Source: Casuarius casuarius
Lineage: Eukaryota > Chordata > Aves > Casuariiformes > Casuariidae
Assembly (NCBI GenBank): GCA_003342895.1
Contig: PTFA01000017.1
Location: 1,828,402-1,892,401 of the forward strand
Direction: 5' to 3'
DNA: 64,000 nucleotides
Under the pieces are notes generated by a model that was not told the DNA's origin, did no database searches, and saw only the letters and a list, made by a program, of their open reading frames with translations. The position numbers and the translations under genes are program-made. Shown here piece by piece: positions 27,450 through 38,169 of this stretch. How positions within the stretch are numbered: position 1 is the stretch's first letter; each line of letters starts with the position of its first letter.

Positions 27450-27538
27450 GGGGGGGAGGGTTGGAAGGGTTTTTCCTTCTGTTTTCTTTAAGCTTATATT
27501 AGTGTATAAATATGCAGCTTATAAATGTGTGTATTTGT

Positions 27539-27578
27539 ACACACACACACATTTATATATATTATATATACATATAAA
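27539..27578 (+). repeat. Compound AC / AT-rich simple repeat
   Basis: An AC run is followed by alternating TA-rich sequence, about 90 bases right of the assembly gap. Confidence 0.9.
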
Positions 27579-28144
27579 GTTAGTGAGAGGAATATAGATG
27601 TTTGAAAGAATTATGAAAAATAAAGATATAGGACAAAATCATCAATTGAGAGCTTATTTCCATATGAGGAAAAATCACACAAGTTTTTGGATTTTTTCCC
27701 CCCCCATTTCTGGATTTGCCTGCACCATTTGCATGGAGCATTACCTAGAAGAGAAATTGTAGCAAATATACCTGGAACAATCCTCTTGGATAAAGTTCTT
27801 TCATCTTGTTGCTTGGAGGCAATATCTATTTGTTAAGTTTTGGTTGTTGAGTAATGTCACAGAAAGAAAAAAAAATACAATTTATTTTCACCCAAATGCT
27901 GTGTGGTATTAATTGCATCAAATTAGAAAAGTAGTTGAAAGAAATAATATGCCCCATAATGTGCTGCTCTACTCTTTTCTTGTTAATTAGCTCTAAACAT
28001 GTGTGGTAAGCATTGCAAACATTCAGATTGTTTTAATAGTGCTCAAAGAACTATACTTCATCTTTAATCCTATCCTATGGCTTATGTTTGATGTGGAATA
28101 TTACTTTCATTTCACAAACTCTCTGTCTCCTTCATATCCACCAG

Positions 28145-28251
28145 GAGAGAGAAACAGGCGAAGAAGATGTCAGGTGGCTTTCAGTTATATGCCTCAGAAT
28201 GAAGATGAACTGGAATTAAAAGTTGGTGACATCATTGAAGTTGTTGGAGAG
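28145..28251 (+). CDS. SH3KBP1: SH3KBP1 internal exon: first half of SH3 domain B
   Basis: This 107-base exon encodes (G)[17 protein letters not shown] followed by [18 protein letters not shown]. It holds the RT-loop half of the second SH3 domain of SH3KBP1/CIN85, the adaptor that links CBL and endophilin to receptor endocytosis. The basic RRRRC lead-in, the AFSY motif (the ALYDY equivalent) and the [12 protein letters not shown] strand match the family as I recall it. The paralogue CD2AP reads differently here (no RRRR run, and it ends differently), so SH3KBP1 is preferred. The acceptor is a pyrimidine-rich stretch ending ATCCACCAG at 28144, and the donor is GAG|GTAAGT at 28251/28252. The first codon is split: one base comes from the upstream exon outside the window and two from here. 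The exon ends in phase 0 after the Glu codon. The open frame reaching back to an ATG at 28003 is intronic read-through and not a start. Confidence 0.95.
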
Positions 28252-31200
28252 GTAAGTAGATCTTTAATGGAGTATACATGCACACAATTCTGGCATGTCT
28301 TGTGCATGCTAAGCTCTTCGATGTAATGTATCTTAAGACATAATTTAAACCAGATGTCTGTCTTTTCCAGTGTCTTTATGTGTCTTGGTCAGGTTACTTT
28401 TGGAGGTGAGGTGGTTTGCTTTTGTTTTTTGTGAGCATCTTTTTTTTTTCCCCAATAGTGATTCTGCCGCTTTTACTCCATGAGATGTTGCTTCTGAATT
28501 CTGTATAGGGAAAAAGCTCAGACTTTGTGCTACAGTGCTATTGAGTTTATATCTTTGAAGAACAAGATGATAGCAGGAAAAACTCTGCCTGATTGTAGTA
28601 AGCCAGCCAGAGATGAATTGTCTTTACCAAGTAAAACAGATTTGAGAAATTTACTTGGAGCCCTCGAGAATTCAGCCATGACATTCACCTTTTGTCGTCT
28701 TTGTATTCAAATTTTGACAATTTCATTTTCATGTAGTCAGATTTAAAAAATAAAATAAAATAAAATTTTTTACAGACTGAAGATTCCAGGTGGCAGTGGA
28801 CTTAGAAAAAGGATGCAAATGTCTTAGAAAGACCAGGAACAAATTGTGATAATTTAGACAAAGATAATGAAAGTTGGTCTGCATGAGTGAATCTGGTTGC
28901 AGGAGCAATGAATGCTGTTCATTCCTTATACCTTCAATTTTTGTTCCATCAGAGTTTTTAGAAGTCACATTGTTGAGCTAGATAACATATGGACCAAAAT
29001 TTGAAATGCTAACGTGAAGCCTTAAGTAGAATGCATTCAAAATCATTTAGTCTTTATTTAGCTTAGCTAATAAAAAGGTATTTAAAAAGATCTTAGTCTG
29101 ATCAAGAATAAAATAAGGGATATGTTTCAGCTTTTATCATTTGTTCATAGGATTTTTTTCCTGTGACTCAGCAGCTAGTAAGTCAACATTTATTTTCCTG
29201 TCAAGAGTAAATGATTTGTTTTCTTTTTTATGTATCTGACACTTAAAAAAATCATTCTAAAAGAATATAAGTTGTACTGCAATCTACATGACATCCAGTA
29301 TTTTTCTTGTGAGAGATTAAATTATCACATCGAAATGCAAGAAACTTAGTGATTACTGTTTCTCCTTTAACTTAGCTGCACACACCAGCTCCGTACAATG
29401 TTCTTCCTGGAACCAGACATGATATGTCACTTCACTAACCTTATTCTGACTGTGAGCAGAGTTGTAATGTAGATGTCAAGATAATGAGATATTTGAGAGC
29501 ATACTTTAGACAGTGTAAACCCAATATTATAATAAGTTTCATGGTAGCACTTGAGCTCTTTTCATTGTGCAATTGGAAGCATATTTGACCTCACATGACC
29601 ACAAGAATATCTTCCATCCATTGCCCTACTTAAGGCTTTTAATTCTGTGTTTCTGAAGAGCAAAGCGACGGCATAAAAACTGCTTCCTAGTAGGCCCAAC
29701 TAAAGAATTATCTCTATCTAATAAATTGTATGATTAAATAATTTAGTTGAGACATCTAGAGTTCTCTCATGAAATGTGTCTTGTGTCATCTTACAGGTTT
29801 AAACCTTAATTATAAATAACAGATTTATTTAAATTCAAATGAGCTGAAAATGTTTGCATCAAAATTCAAAGATGTAGCATTATGGAAATGAAACGCCTCC
29901 CTGCTTGCATGTTTATGCTTACAGTAAAGGGTATGTTTTTTGCAAGTAAGACTTTTAAATAATTTGGAAACCCACTTGGATTGCTAGCTACAAAGTTGTA
30001 GTCTTAAAGTCATAATTGTGCCTTGAATTGCTATGGTTGGAGGAAACTTTGCAAACTTGCCAATTCTCAGCTTTTAAGAAAGTTTACTGTCTGCTTTTTT
30101 GTTCGACAGGACGAGGGCCTGTGATCCTGGCATTAGTTTAACTGTAGCATGGAAGAGGACTGTTCACGGCTAGCTTGAACGGTTGGCCATAAGTAGAGGT
30201 AGATGCGGAGTCCCTGGCCTAGGCCATGCTGTGCCCGCTTTGTCCTAAGGGGATAGATGCCCTGTCCTATCAGTTACTGAAACACGGTTTGCCTCATCAG
30301 GCATCATCTGGTGCAGTCATGCAATCCAGGACATTATCCAACTTTGCCGGGTGGAACTAGATCAATTGGTGGAACAAGGGAGATAAAGGAGTAATTCTCA
30401 ACACCTCAGGAAGTGTTATTATGTGAATTTTGTTTTCATCACGGTTGATACAGAGCAGTTGATGTTGAATCGTTGCTATTATTACTTCCTCATCTGCCCT
30501 TGTCGTGTTGGTGTTAATTCCTAGAAAAAGTAGGGCAGAATTTCTCTTGAAACAGGAACTTTATTTAGTGTAGAAAGCTGCACCAAGCAGTTTACGTATT
30601 TCAGTGTTTATCCTTCTGCTTGTAAGGGAAGCTGCTTAAAAATTCATTGCATCAGAATATGATTCACAGTGCTTCTGGCATTATACCACTCTCCCTAATT
30701 CAAAAGATAGATGTTTGGTATGAATGCCTTATTTTTTAAAAGGAATATAGCTTTCTCAGTTGTGAAAATATCTGAAATACATGAAAATATATGAAAAGAT
30801 TTTTAGTAAGGGCCCAATCATGCTGTGTTATTGTAAATAATATATACACATGCAATTCTTGCAAAATATTCATGAAAATTTGCTGACGTAGTCATCAAAA
30901 AATAATCCCCAATCAATTCGGTTTGTCATTATTCAAGATGAAAAACTGAGGGATAGCATCTTTGGCATTATTTACAGTGGCTCAGTGAGTAATTGGAATT
31001 TCTTGTGGCTGAGTTAATGGTCATTCACTTTCCATTTTCAGTCACTCCTTTCTCCTGCCAGATCTTTTTATTCATGAGTAAAAGGTCTTAAATTCCTGGG
31101 GTAGTATTTTACTGTATTTTTCTAAGTTGAATCAGTTTTCTAAGTTGATCAGTTGAAATAATTAGTTTTAAATTGATTTAGATTAATCTTTCCAAATCTC

Positions 31201-32289
31201 TGTGGATTTTGATTTAGTTGTTTATTGTAGTATAAAATAAATAGATTCCTAACTGACTTAAGGTTAACAAAAACAGATACTCTTTAGATCGAAATAGTGC
31301 CTATGTAGTCTTTATGCAGTTATTTAGTTTAAAACGTGTTTAAAAATGCACTTATGGTTGACAACCCATTAGGCTTTCCCCGTTGCAAATAAAAGCTGAT
31401 TTTGGTTTTGCTGTGCTAATTTGATTTCATCTGTAAAAGAACCGCTTGTTACAAATGGGATGAGAGGTGTTTTAGTGATTAGCTTGTGCAATTTTTGGAA
31501 CTGAGATTCCTTAGCCAAGGTCTTAAGATCTAGCTGTGAGGCTTGACCCCCTTCTCCCCTTGAAAGTTGCTGCTTCCAGAAGAGGATTGGCAGAAGGGGC
31601 CCAAGTGGGTCTCCCAGGACCCCCAGTGAAGGTCATACACTAATCCCCAGGTGGGTATTAGTGCAGATGCCGAGGGCATCTTCCCTTCTCTCAGCTCTGC
31701 TTCAGGTGCTAACAAACGCCCAAGGGGCAGCAGCATCTAAAGCTGCCGCCAATTCCTGCTCCTGGTACCAATAGGCTGGACAAGACTGTTTTTAAGGAGG
31801 TTTGTTATGCTAGCGGTGGGTAGACACTATTGGAAACTGCTGTTGTGGTAGAAGTGTTTTGGGGCTGTACAGTGGGCTGAGACAACAGCAAGTGAGAGTC
31901 TGAGATGCTAGGTTTGTGTTTTGTAGAAATGAAGCAATTGCTTTTGAATTGTGAGATTATAATTCTTTGAGAGTATTTGAACTGCTGAACAAACTGTGTG
32001 AACTTTGCTTTTGGGGTTTAAAATGTCACCAGATAGATATCCTTGAAGACGGTAGATGTTTAAAATTCAGTTCCTTCCTCTTTGTTCTAAATAAAGTGGA
32101 AATTAATTATAATAAGATCAAACATTCGTAATAATAGATAAAAATGCTTGTTGTGAAGCTAGAGGTTTCTGTAACTGCACAGAGACTGATACCCATGAGA
32201 AATTAATTAACAAACCTAAATTAAAAATATATTTGAAACTAACAAGAGAAGCATTCTCATCCTTGTTTATGTTCATGTTTAGTGGGTGA

Positions 32290-32410
32290 TTGATAGCTTT
32301 TTGGTTGTCATTAATTTTCCTAGCTCATTAGCTATAACTCTAATTGCAGTCGTCCCAAAATACAACTGTAACTAATTGCCTTATTAAATGCAAATATCTG
32401 AATTCCAATT
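32290..32410. promoter_or_regulatory. Possible intronic enhancer: TAAT cluster with octamer
   Basis: Within about 120 bases there are several homeodomain-type cores (ATTAATTTT, CATTAGC, CTAATTGC, ACTAATTGCC) and an exact octamer ATGCAAAT at 32388-32395. Such clustering is common in conserved non-coding elements, but in AT-rich introns it can arise by chance. Low certainty. Confidence 0.25.
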
Positions 32411-33156
32411 ACATTTCACCTTTGTGCGTTCATGGACTGCCAGACAATTAACCTGCAGCATCGGAAGAGCAGCACTTGGCATGTCAGTCTGCAGTGCTGA
32501 ACCGGCTTGCTTTTGGGGTTATTCCGTCCTTGTACCGCAATATACCCTGTGGCCTCATCCCACTGAGAAGTGAGCCTTCCGGCAGAATTCATTCTCCCAC
32601 TTTTAGTTAACATTGCCATATATTACGTTGTAAAATCCTGTAATAAACTCATTTGCGATTATGAAAATGCAGACTGAATTTTTACCAATCTAGTGCTTGT
32701 TTTGGGCAAGGTTGATTGTTTTTCTGTGCAAATGAGACGAGGCGGTTCAAACCCGTTTTCAAGAACAAGATTTAACCCTGGGGATTGAGCTAGACTTTCC
32801 CTATAATAATTCACTTTGACAGCTATGGCGTTGAAAGGAGGATTTGTAATGGTGGCAAGGAGCAGTCTGTGCCACAAGTACAGAATTGTGTAATACTGCA
32901 AGAAAACAGCCGGGAATGAATGCTGAGGCTCCAAGTCTCTTGGTTACTTTTCTGTAAAATCTTGTGGCAAGGTGTTTTCCCACCCGCTTCTAAAAAAGCA
33001 GTTCACAGAGACTCCTATGACTACTGCTTATTCGGTTAGTTCATGTGGTAGACAGCTCTCCCGTGGATCTAAAGGTGCAAATTTTAGGGTCATTCCAGTT
33101 CTGTGTGATTGCTTTCTCTGTCTCTCAGTTTCTGACATAGATGATGGTGTTTAACA

Positions 33157-33167
33157 CCCCCCCCCCC
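33157..33167 (+). repeat. C11 run followed by ACACACA
   Basis: A homopolymer of 11 C abuts a short AC repeat; base count may be unreliable in the assembly. Confidence 0.9.
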
Positions 33168-36100
33168 ACACACAAAACCATTCTGACATGCTGAAATCAA
33201 GAACTCAGAAGCCGGAGCAAGCACGTAGTTCAAGGTGCTTTGCAGCTTTTCTTTCTTCCCTTCTGCACCTGAGTTATCAAACAGCTTTTAGATGTTTTGT
33301 AGCAGAACCCCAGGGACTGGCAGGCATCTCATGGGTGACTCCCCCAAATGCAGTCCCAAAACAAGCCATGAAGTGGCACTCTAGATACCATATTCAGGAG
33401 ACATCTGTTACTAACACTTCTTTTCCCATTGGCTGTGAATTTGGTTTATTTTGTTTAGCTCACCTTTTGGGAACCTAATTTTATTTCCCTTCAAAATATG
33501 GTTTCTTTTGTCCTCTGAGCTCACGATCTTCCTTCAGGACTTAGAAGATAAGGGAGGTTTTTGTTTGTTTTTATCTAGTTCTCTCTCAGCAAAGGAAATT
33601 TTGCTGTCCGTGTTTCAGCCCTTCAGTCTGACCTTGGGCTTTGCTTCTTCCCATTGCCTCCCTCTGACATTGCTGTTACTCCTGGGGCTGTGTTTTATTT
33701 CTGAAAGAAAGAGAAAATTCTTTTAGAAGAATCCTATTTTAGAAGAATATTTATGAAATGTAGAGTCACAGAGACTTTCTTCTGACGTAGAGGGCCTTTT
33801 TGTGCCTAAAACCTTCCTGATTTGGAGCCTCCCTCCTCGCTGGCCCTGGCTGAGCCAGAAGCAGTCTGTTGGCAGTGCTAAAACCTAATGGGCAAAATTG
33901 AAGGTTGTAGAAAAGCTTGTGAAACAGGCAGATGCAGAAGTTTATTGGAAATACGTTTTGGGCAGCGATTCCGAAGAAGTGAGTATTCTAATCATTTAAC
34001 AACTTTAGACTATTGATTTTAGAGAAAGGTGTAAGCGAGTCGTTGTACCGGTGTCAGATATCCTGCCAAGAAAATGCTGACAGTTGGCCACAACATTTCC
34101 TGCTCTTTCAAGATGTCCCATTGTGGAACTACAGGCGTTACAGTTCCCCTGAAGGGAAGGTGCTTCCAGGCTTGCAACAAAAAGAGATACATTGTGCTGT
34201 CAGGCTGATGCTCCCTCCCTCTGAAACTTCTTTCTTTAACGGGGTATGTGCTGTAAAGCAGAGCTGCTTGTTTGAGACTGTATTGGTCATGAAGGGAAAT
34301 CCTAGAAAGCATGGAAAGTAACATCTCCTCGCTTTTGGAATATCTTAGTATTGTAGTCCTGCTGACCCTCCGCAGTAGTTTTGCTTTCGTTGACTGCAGT
34401 ACAGTTGCAGACCCGGCAACTGCATTCTCAGTCTGAAATAGAGCCGTTAGGTTTGCCTGAAGGTTTGAATTGCTGATATCGTATTACTTTCTTTTTCTAT
34501 ACTTTAAGCCTGGAAATAGGTTGATTTCAAGACATCTTTCTCGATTAGCTAAGAAGCTGGGTGTCCTAGCACCTGTGCACCCATTCGAGTACTACTTGCT
34601 GCCCAAGTGGCTCAGCAGTCTAGCGCTCTGTGTTTTTTCCCCTATCTGCCCGCATGATACCTGTTTTGAACATTTCTTTATTATTATTATAAGATTATTT
34701 GTATTATTATTTATAACTAAAAGTAACTATTAGACTCTCTTACTGTCTTTCCAGTCTGGGTTGTTATTGTGTAGTAGGATCTCACAATTTGATTGAACAC
34801 TCACCTTCTAACAAAGTCAACAGTGTGTTTTGAATGCTCTTCTTCTGTATCTGGACTATAGTTTAAAAAAACCCACCTCATTTACATCAGACAAAGCTCT
34901 ACTGAGTGAGTAATCTAATTAAAAACATAGTACAAGTATTCTTTCTTCCATGGAAAAGGTAAAAAACAAAAAAACCAAAAAAACCAAACCTCAGTGATGT
35001 TAAAAGAACATTTGAATGGTGTTTAATTATTATGGAGATTAATTTCCCCTTTAAATCCCAAAGGCAAGGCTTCTTAATGGAACGTGTTTCTGTGGAAGTG
35101 GTGCACCATTTCTCTGGTTATATCCTAATTGCTATCTTGTTCAATCACATACAGTCACGGGACTGAGTATAGCTGTCTGCTGTCAGAGCCATCCCTGCCA
35201 CACGTTTAACAGTGACTGAGTTGCAGTTGGCTGAATGTGTTACTTCCATAACTCTATGCGGTGGGCTAATGAAGTCTCCCTGGTCAGCCTCGTTTATTCT
35301 GCTGCTCTCAAAACGTGGTGTGACAGCAGGACTGACAGCATAAAGGCTTGGCAAGATGAGGACATGTTGTGCCTTTCCAAAAAGCAGTGAACAGATACAG
35401 CACATTGAAAACACATCTTGAAAGTACCTCTAGTTGTAGCCATTTATATTTGGCAGACTGAAAACATTACATTTTTCTTAAAAACAAAAGCTTCATGTTC
35501 AGACTGAACTTATGTCTGGTCTGTATGATACTATCAATAGCAGAGTGTTTCTTCTGGTGGAGGGACACTGAGTTCTGAAACAAATCCTCCTCTTTGTTCT
35601 TCATTTGGTTTAGCACATGAATGCTGCACATAAATCAGGCCCTATATGTATAAATTTTGAAAGCACTTTTTTATATTAGTACAGTGTCAAATTTTATTGA
35701 GTGCTTGTACCTCCAGATAGACTATCCGCATGAATAATACATTTTCATTTGTAAGGGTTTATTGGCTAAGAGTTATTGTGACATTTCAAACCGTATGGCA
35801 ATGGATTGCTTCAGTTTGGGATAACTAAATCCTTGGGGCATTTTAGTGTCTTTTTTGTTTTATGGATTAATCTCTAGCTGAAGTGTTTTGAGGTTGGTAA
35901 AAGCATGTAGCTACAATGTTAAACAATACTACAGTTTTTGATGCTTTTGATGAAGATTTTGTAATAAATCCTTGGGAAGTCCAGACCTGGACCTATGCTG
36001 TCTTGCTAACATCATTCTGCATTTTATTTTGGCAAGAATTTATTTTTGGCTTCAGATTTTTCTTTAATTGGTAAGTTTATGGAATATGGCAGGATATTTT

Positions 36101-38045
36101 CAGATAATTCATCCTTGTATCAGCTATAAAACTTATAATAAGCTAATAAATGCTTAGGTATACTCATGTCTAATTTAGATTTATCTATCTATAGACCTTT
36201 GTGTATGTGTATTTCTGTATACATACATGGAGATTCACTTGTAAACAGATTCAGACATTAAGAGTGCTAATGTTAAGTTATAAGGAAATTTTCAAGTGTT
36301 ATACTGGAAGAAGTATGCAAGAGAAAATTACTTGAGGGAAAGATGGAACTTAGTGGTACTGGTCACTGTATTTTCACTAAGTAGTCTCAGCGTCTTGCAA
36401 AGTGGGGACCTTGACCGAGTAATTCCGTTGTGATTAATCTTCTGGTCAATCGGCTAATGCACTTATGGTATAATGTTCAGCTCTAATCAATAGCGCCATC
36501 TGGGAACAGTGCATTAGAAAAATTGAAATAGTTTATAGTTCAAGGAGCTTTGGCTGTTTTGTGTATTTTCTATATAACCATATCTAAATATATAGATATT
36601 TAGAATTATAATTTGTAGAGTCCACTAACTGTGGTGGCTCAAACAGTTTCAATTTTCCGTATGGTTTACAGTTTCTGGAGAAAACAAAAACAAATATTAC
36701 TTTTTAGAGCCTTTTAGAGTATCATGTGAAAACTTTCGACTGAAGCCACTGGGTGATTTGTATGTATTCTACTCTCGGAAGTAGCAGCACGATTATAGCC
36801 ATTATTCCCAAAGTTGTGCTTGACCTCCCTGATACTACTGATGCATTAAAAAAAAAAAAAGTTTTTTGCATGAGTGGGTACTGAGATTAAATGAAAGTAG
36901 CTGTGCTTCTCTGAACTGCTTCAAATTAAAGCAAAAAAAAAAAAAAGACGAGGAATGTACTAAAGGGGGAAAGAAGAAAACACACAAAAGGCTCCTGAAG
37001 TAATAAAAATTTGCTTATAAGTAGAATTGTACCTCACGGCATGTAGCTAAGCTGAAAAAAAATTTAACACTTCCTCTGTACTTTGAGGAAATATTTGCTT
37101 GTATTATATAATGAGAACACGTTAAATAACAGGTTTATTTTGTAAGAGCTTGAGATTTTAACAGATAGGTGATACGAAATACACTTTTTTTATAGCAATT
37201 AACTAGTACCATTTAAGATGTGGGGGTAGTTGTTTTTTAACAGTAAATGTGAACGCTCTCAGTTTGTAAAGTAACTTGCCTATTTTCATAATTTTTGTTT
37301 GGGGGAGGGACAGGAAAGAGATGGGTCAAACACTATGGGAGGTTAATATTTCACAGACTAATGCTGTCATTTTTTGATGAATGGACAGTGTCTGATAGAT
37401 GATGATTTATCTGTCAAGGATGCGCTTAGCTGATGCAGAGGGTAGGTCATTTCTTTCTGTCCAATTAGAACCTAAAGGCATCTGGTTTTTAAGGGCTGTC
37501 ATTTCATAGTATGACATTGCCTTTCCATCCTGAATGGGTTATACAGGGGGCAATTAGTCATTTTTAAGTGATACTTTCTCCTGGGATTGGGCTGGGAAGT
37601 ATCTCTCCTCCTTCTGACCATTTCATTATTATTTATTTCAGTAGTTCCTCGTAACTCTTCTGGAGAATATGCTTTCATACTGTTCTTTCTATTCTCTGTT
37701 CTCTGTAGATTTCTTACTTTTACGCATTAATGAAGTGGCAAAATTCATAATTGCTAAAATAAAGTATTTCTGATTAGGATGGGGAAAGCAGGAGTATTCA
37801 CATGACTTAATTTCTGATATCTAATTTAGATTCTCTGGATAGCCCTTTGCAGGCATTTCTCCTTCCCCATTGCCTACTTAGGGAGTTTAAGCTTTTATAA
37901 TGTGTAAATCACACATAGAGAAGATGGTCATAACTGCTCAAAATCATTACTTTCATTTTTATTGAAAAGCTTGTATTTAGTGTAATTCTGTAAAGTGATG
38001 TATATGTTAAAACATATGTTTTATTTTGTTTCTGTCTCGGTGCAG

Positions 38046-38169
38046 GTGGAGGAGGGCTGGTGGGAAGGCATACTTAATGGAAAGACTGGCATGTTTCCTT
38101 CCAACTTCATAAAGGAACTGTCTGATTCTGATGATGTTGGAATAGCACTGGAAGAGCAAATAAAGCCAA
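38046..38169 (+). CDS. SH3KBP1: SH3KBP1 internal exon: second half of SH3 domain B
   Basis: This 124-base exon encodes [15 protein letters not shown], then [15 protein letters not shown], then [11 protein letters not shown], plus the first base of the next codon. It completes the SH3B fold begun in exon 28145-28251: the n-Src loop and conserved Trp pair (GWW), the distal loop (LNGKTG) and the [10 protein letters not shown] closing strand that carries the ligand-binding Pro and Asn. An acidic Ser/Asp linker follows. The acceptor is TTTCTGTCTCGGTGCAG at 38045, and the donor is CCAA|GTAAGG at 38169/38170. It starts in phase 0 and ends in phase 1, which matches both the cassette exon at 43503 and the constitutive exon at 54412. 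The longer open frame starting at 37995 is intron plus exon, and its last residues past KPS are intron. Confidence 0.95.

Larger units (their letters stand above)
1..28144 (+). other. SH3KBP1: SH3KBP1 intron upstream of the SH3B exons
   Basis: No exon matching the SH3A domain or the linker that precedes SH3B could be found here, so this stretch is read as one large intron (its 3' part at least) that continues left of the window. It holds two antisense CR1 fragments (about 9756-9945 and 12289-12745), an A20 run, a purine-rich tract at 20947-20989, a perfect palindrome at 19518-19541 and the assembly gap at 27430. All open frames of 60-160 codons in it lack recognisable domains and splice context. 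A nested or alternative exon of SH3KBP1 hidden here cannot be excluded by eye. Confidence 0.75.
28252..38045 (+). other. SH3KBP1: SH3KBP1 intron splitting the SH3B domain
   Basis: This 9.8 kb intron is bounded by GTAAGT at the left and GTGCAG at the right. It interrupts SH3B between VVGE and VEEGWW. It is AT-rich, with short simple repeats (C11 at 33157, A-runs at 36848 and 36933, TTA repeats near 34680) and a homeodomain/octamer-like cluster near 32290-32410. I recognised no exon or interspersed repeat in it. Confidence 0.9.

Noticed and set aside
28003..28144. ATG at 28003 as a start for the SH3B open frame
   Set aside because: The sequence before 28145 is intron ending in a proper acceptor; the residues before GERNRRRRC do not resemble SH3KBP1.
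36490..36506. AGCGCCATCTGGGAA as a CTCF site
   Set aside because: Only a partial match to the core (the last TGG positions differ); too weak to list as a feature.
36580..36603. CTAAATAT-ATAG-ATATTTAG inverted repeat
   Set aside because: Short arms made only of A/T-rich sequence in an AT-rich intron; expected by chance.
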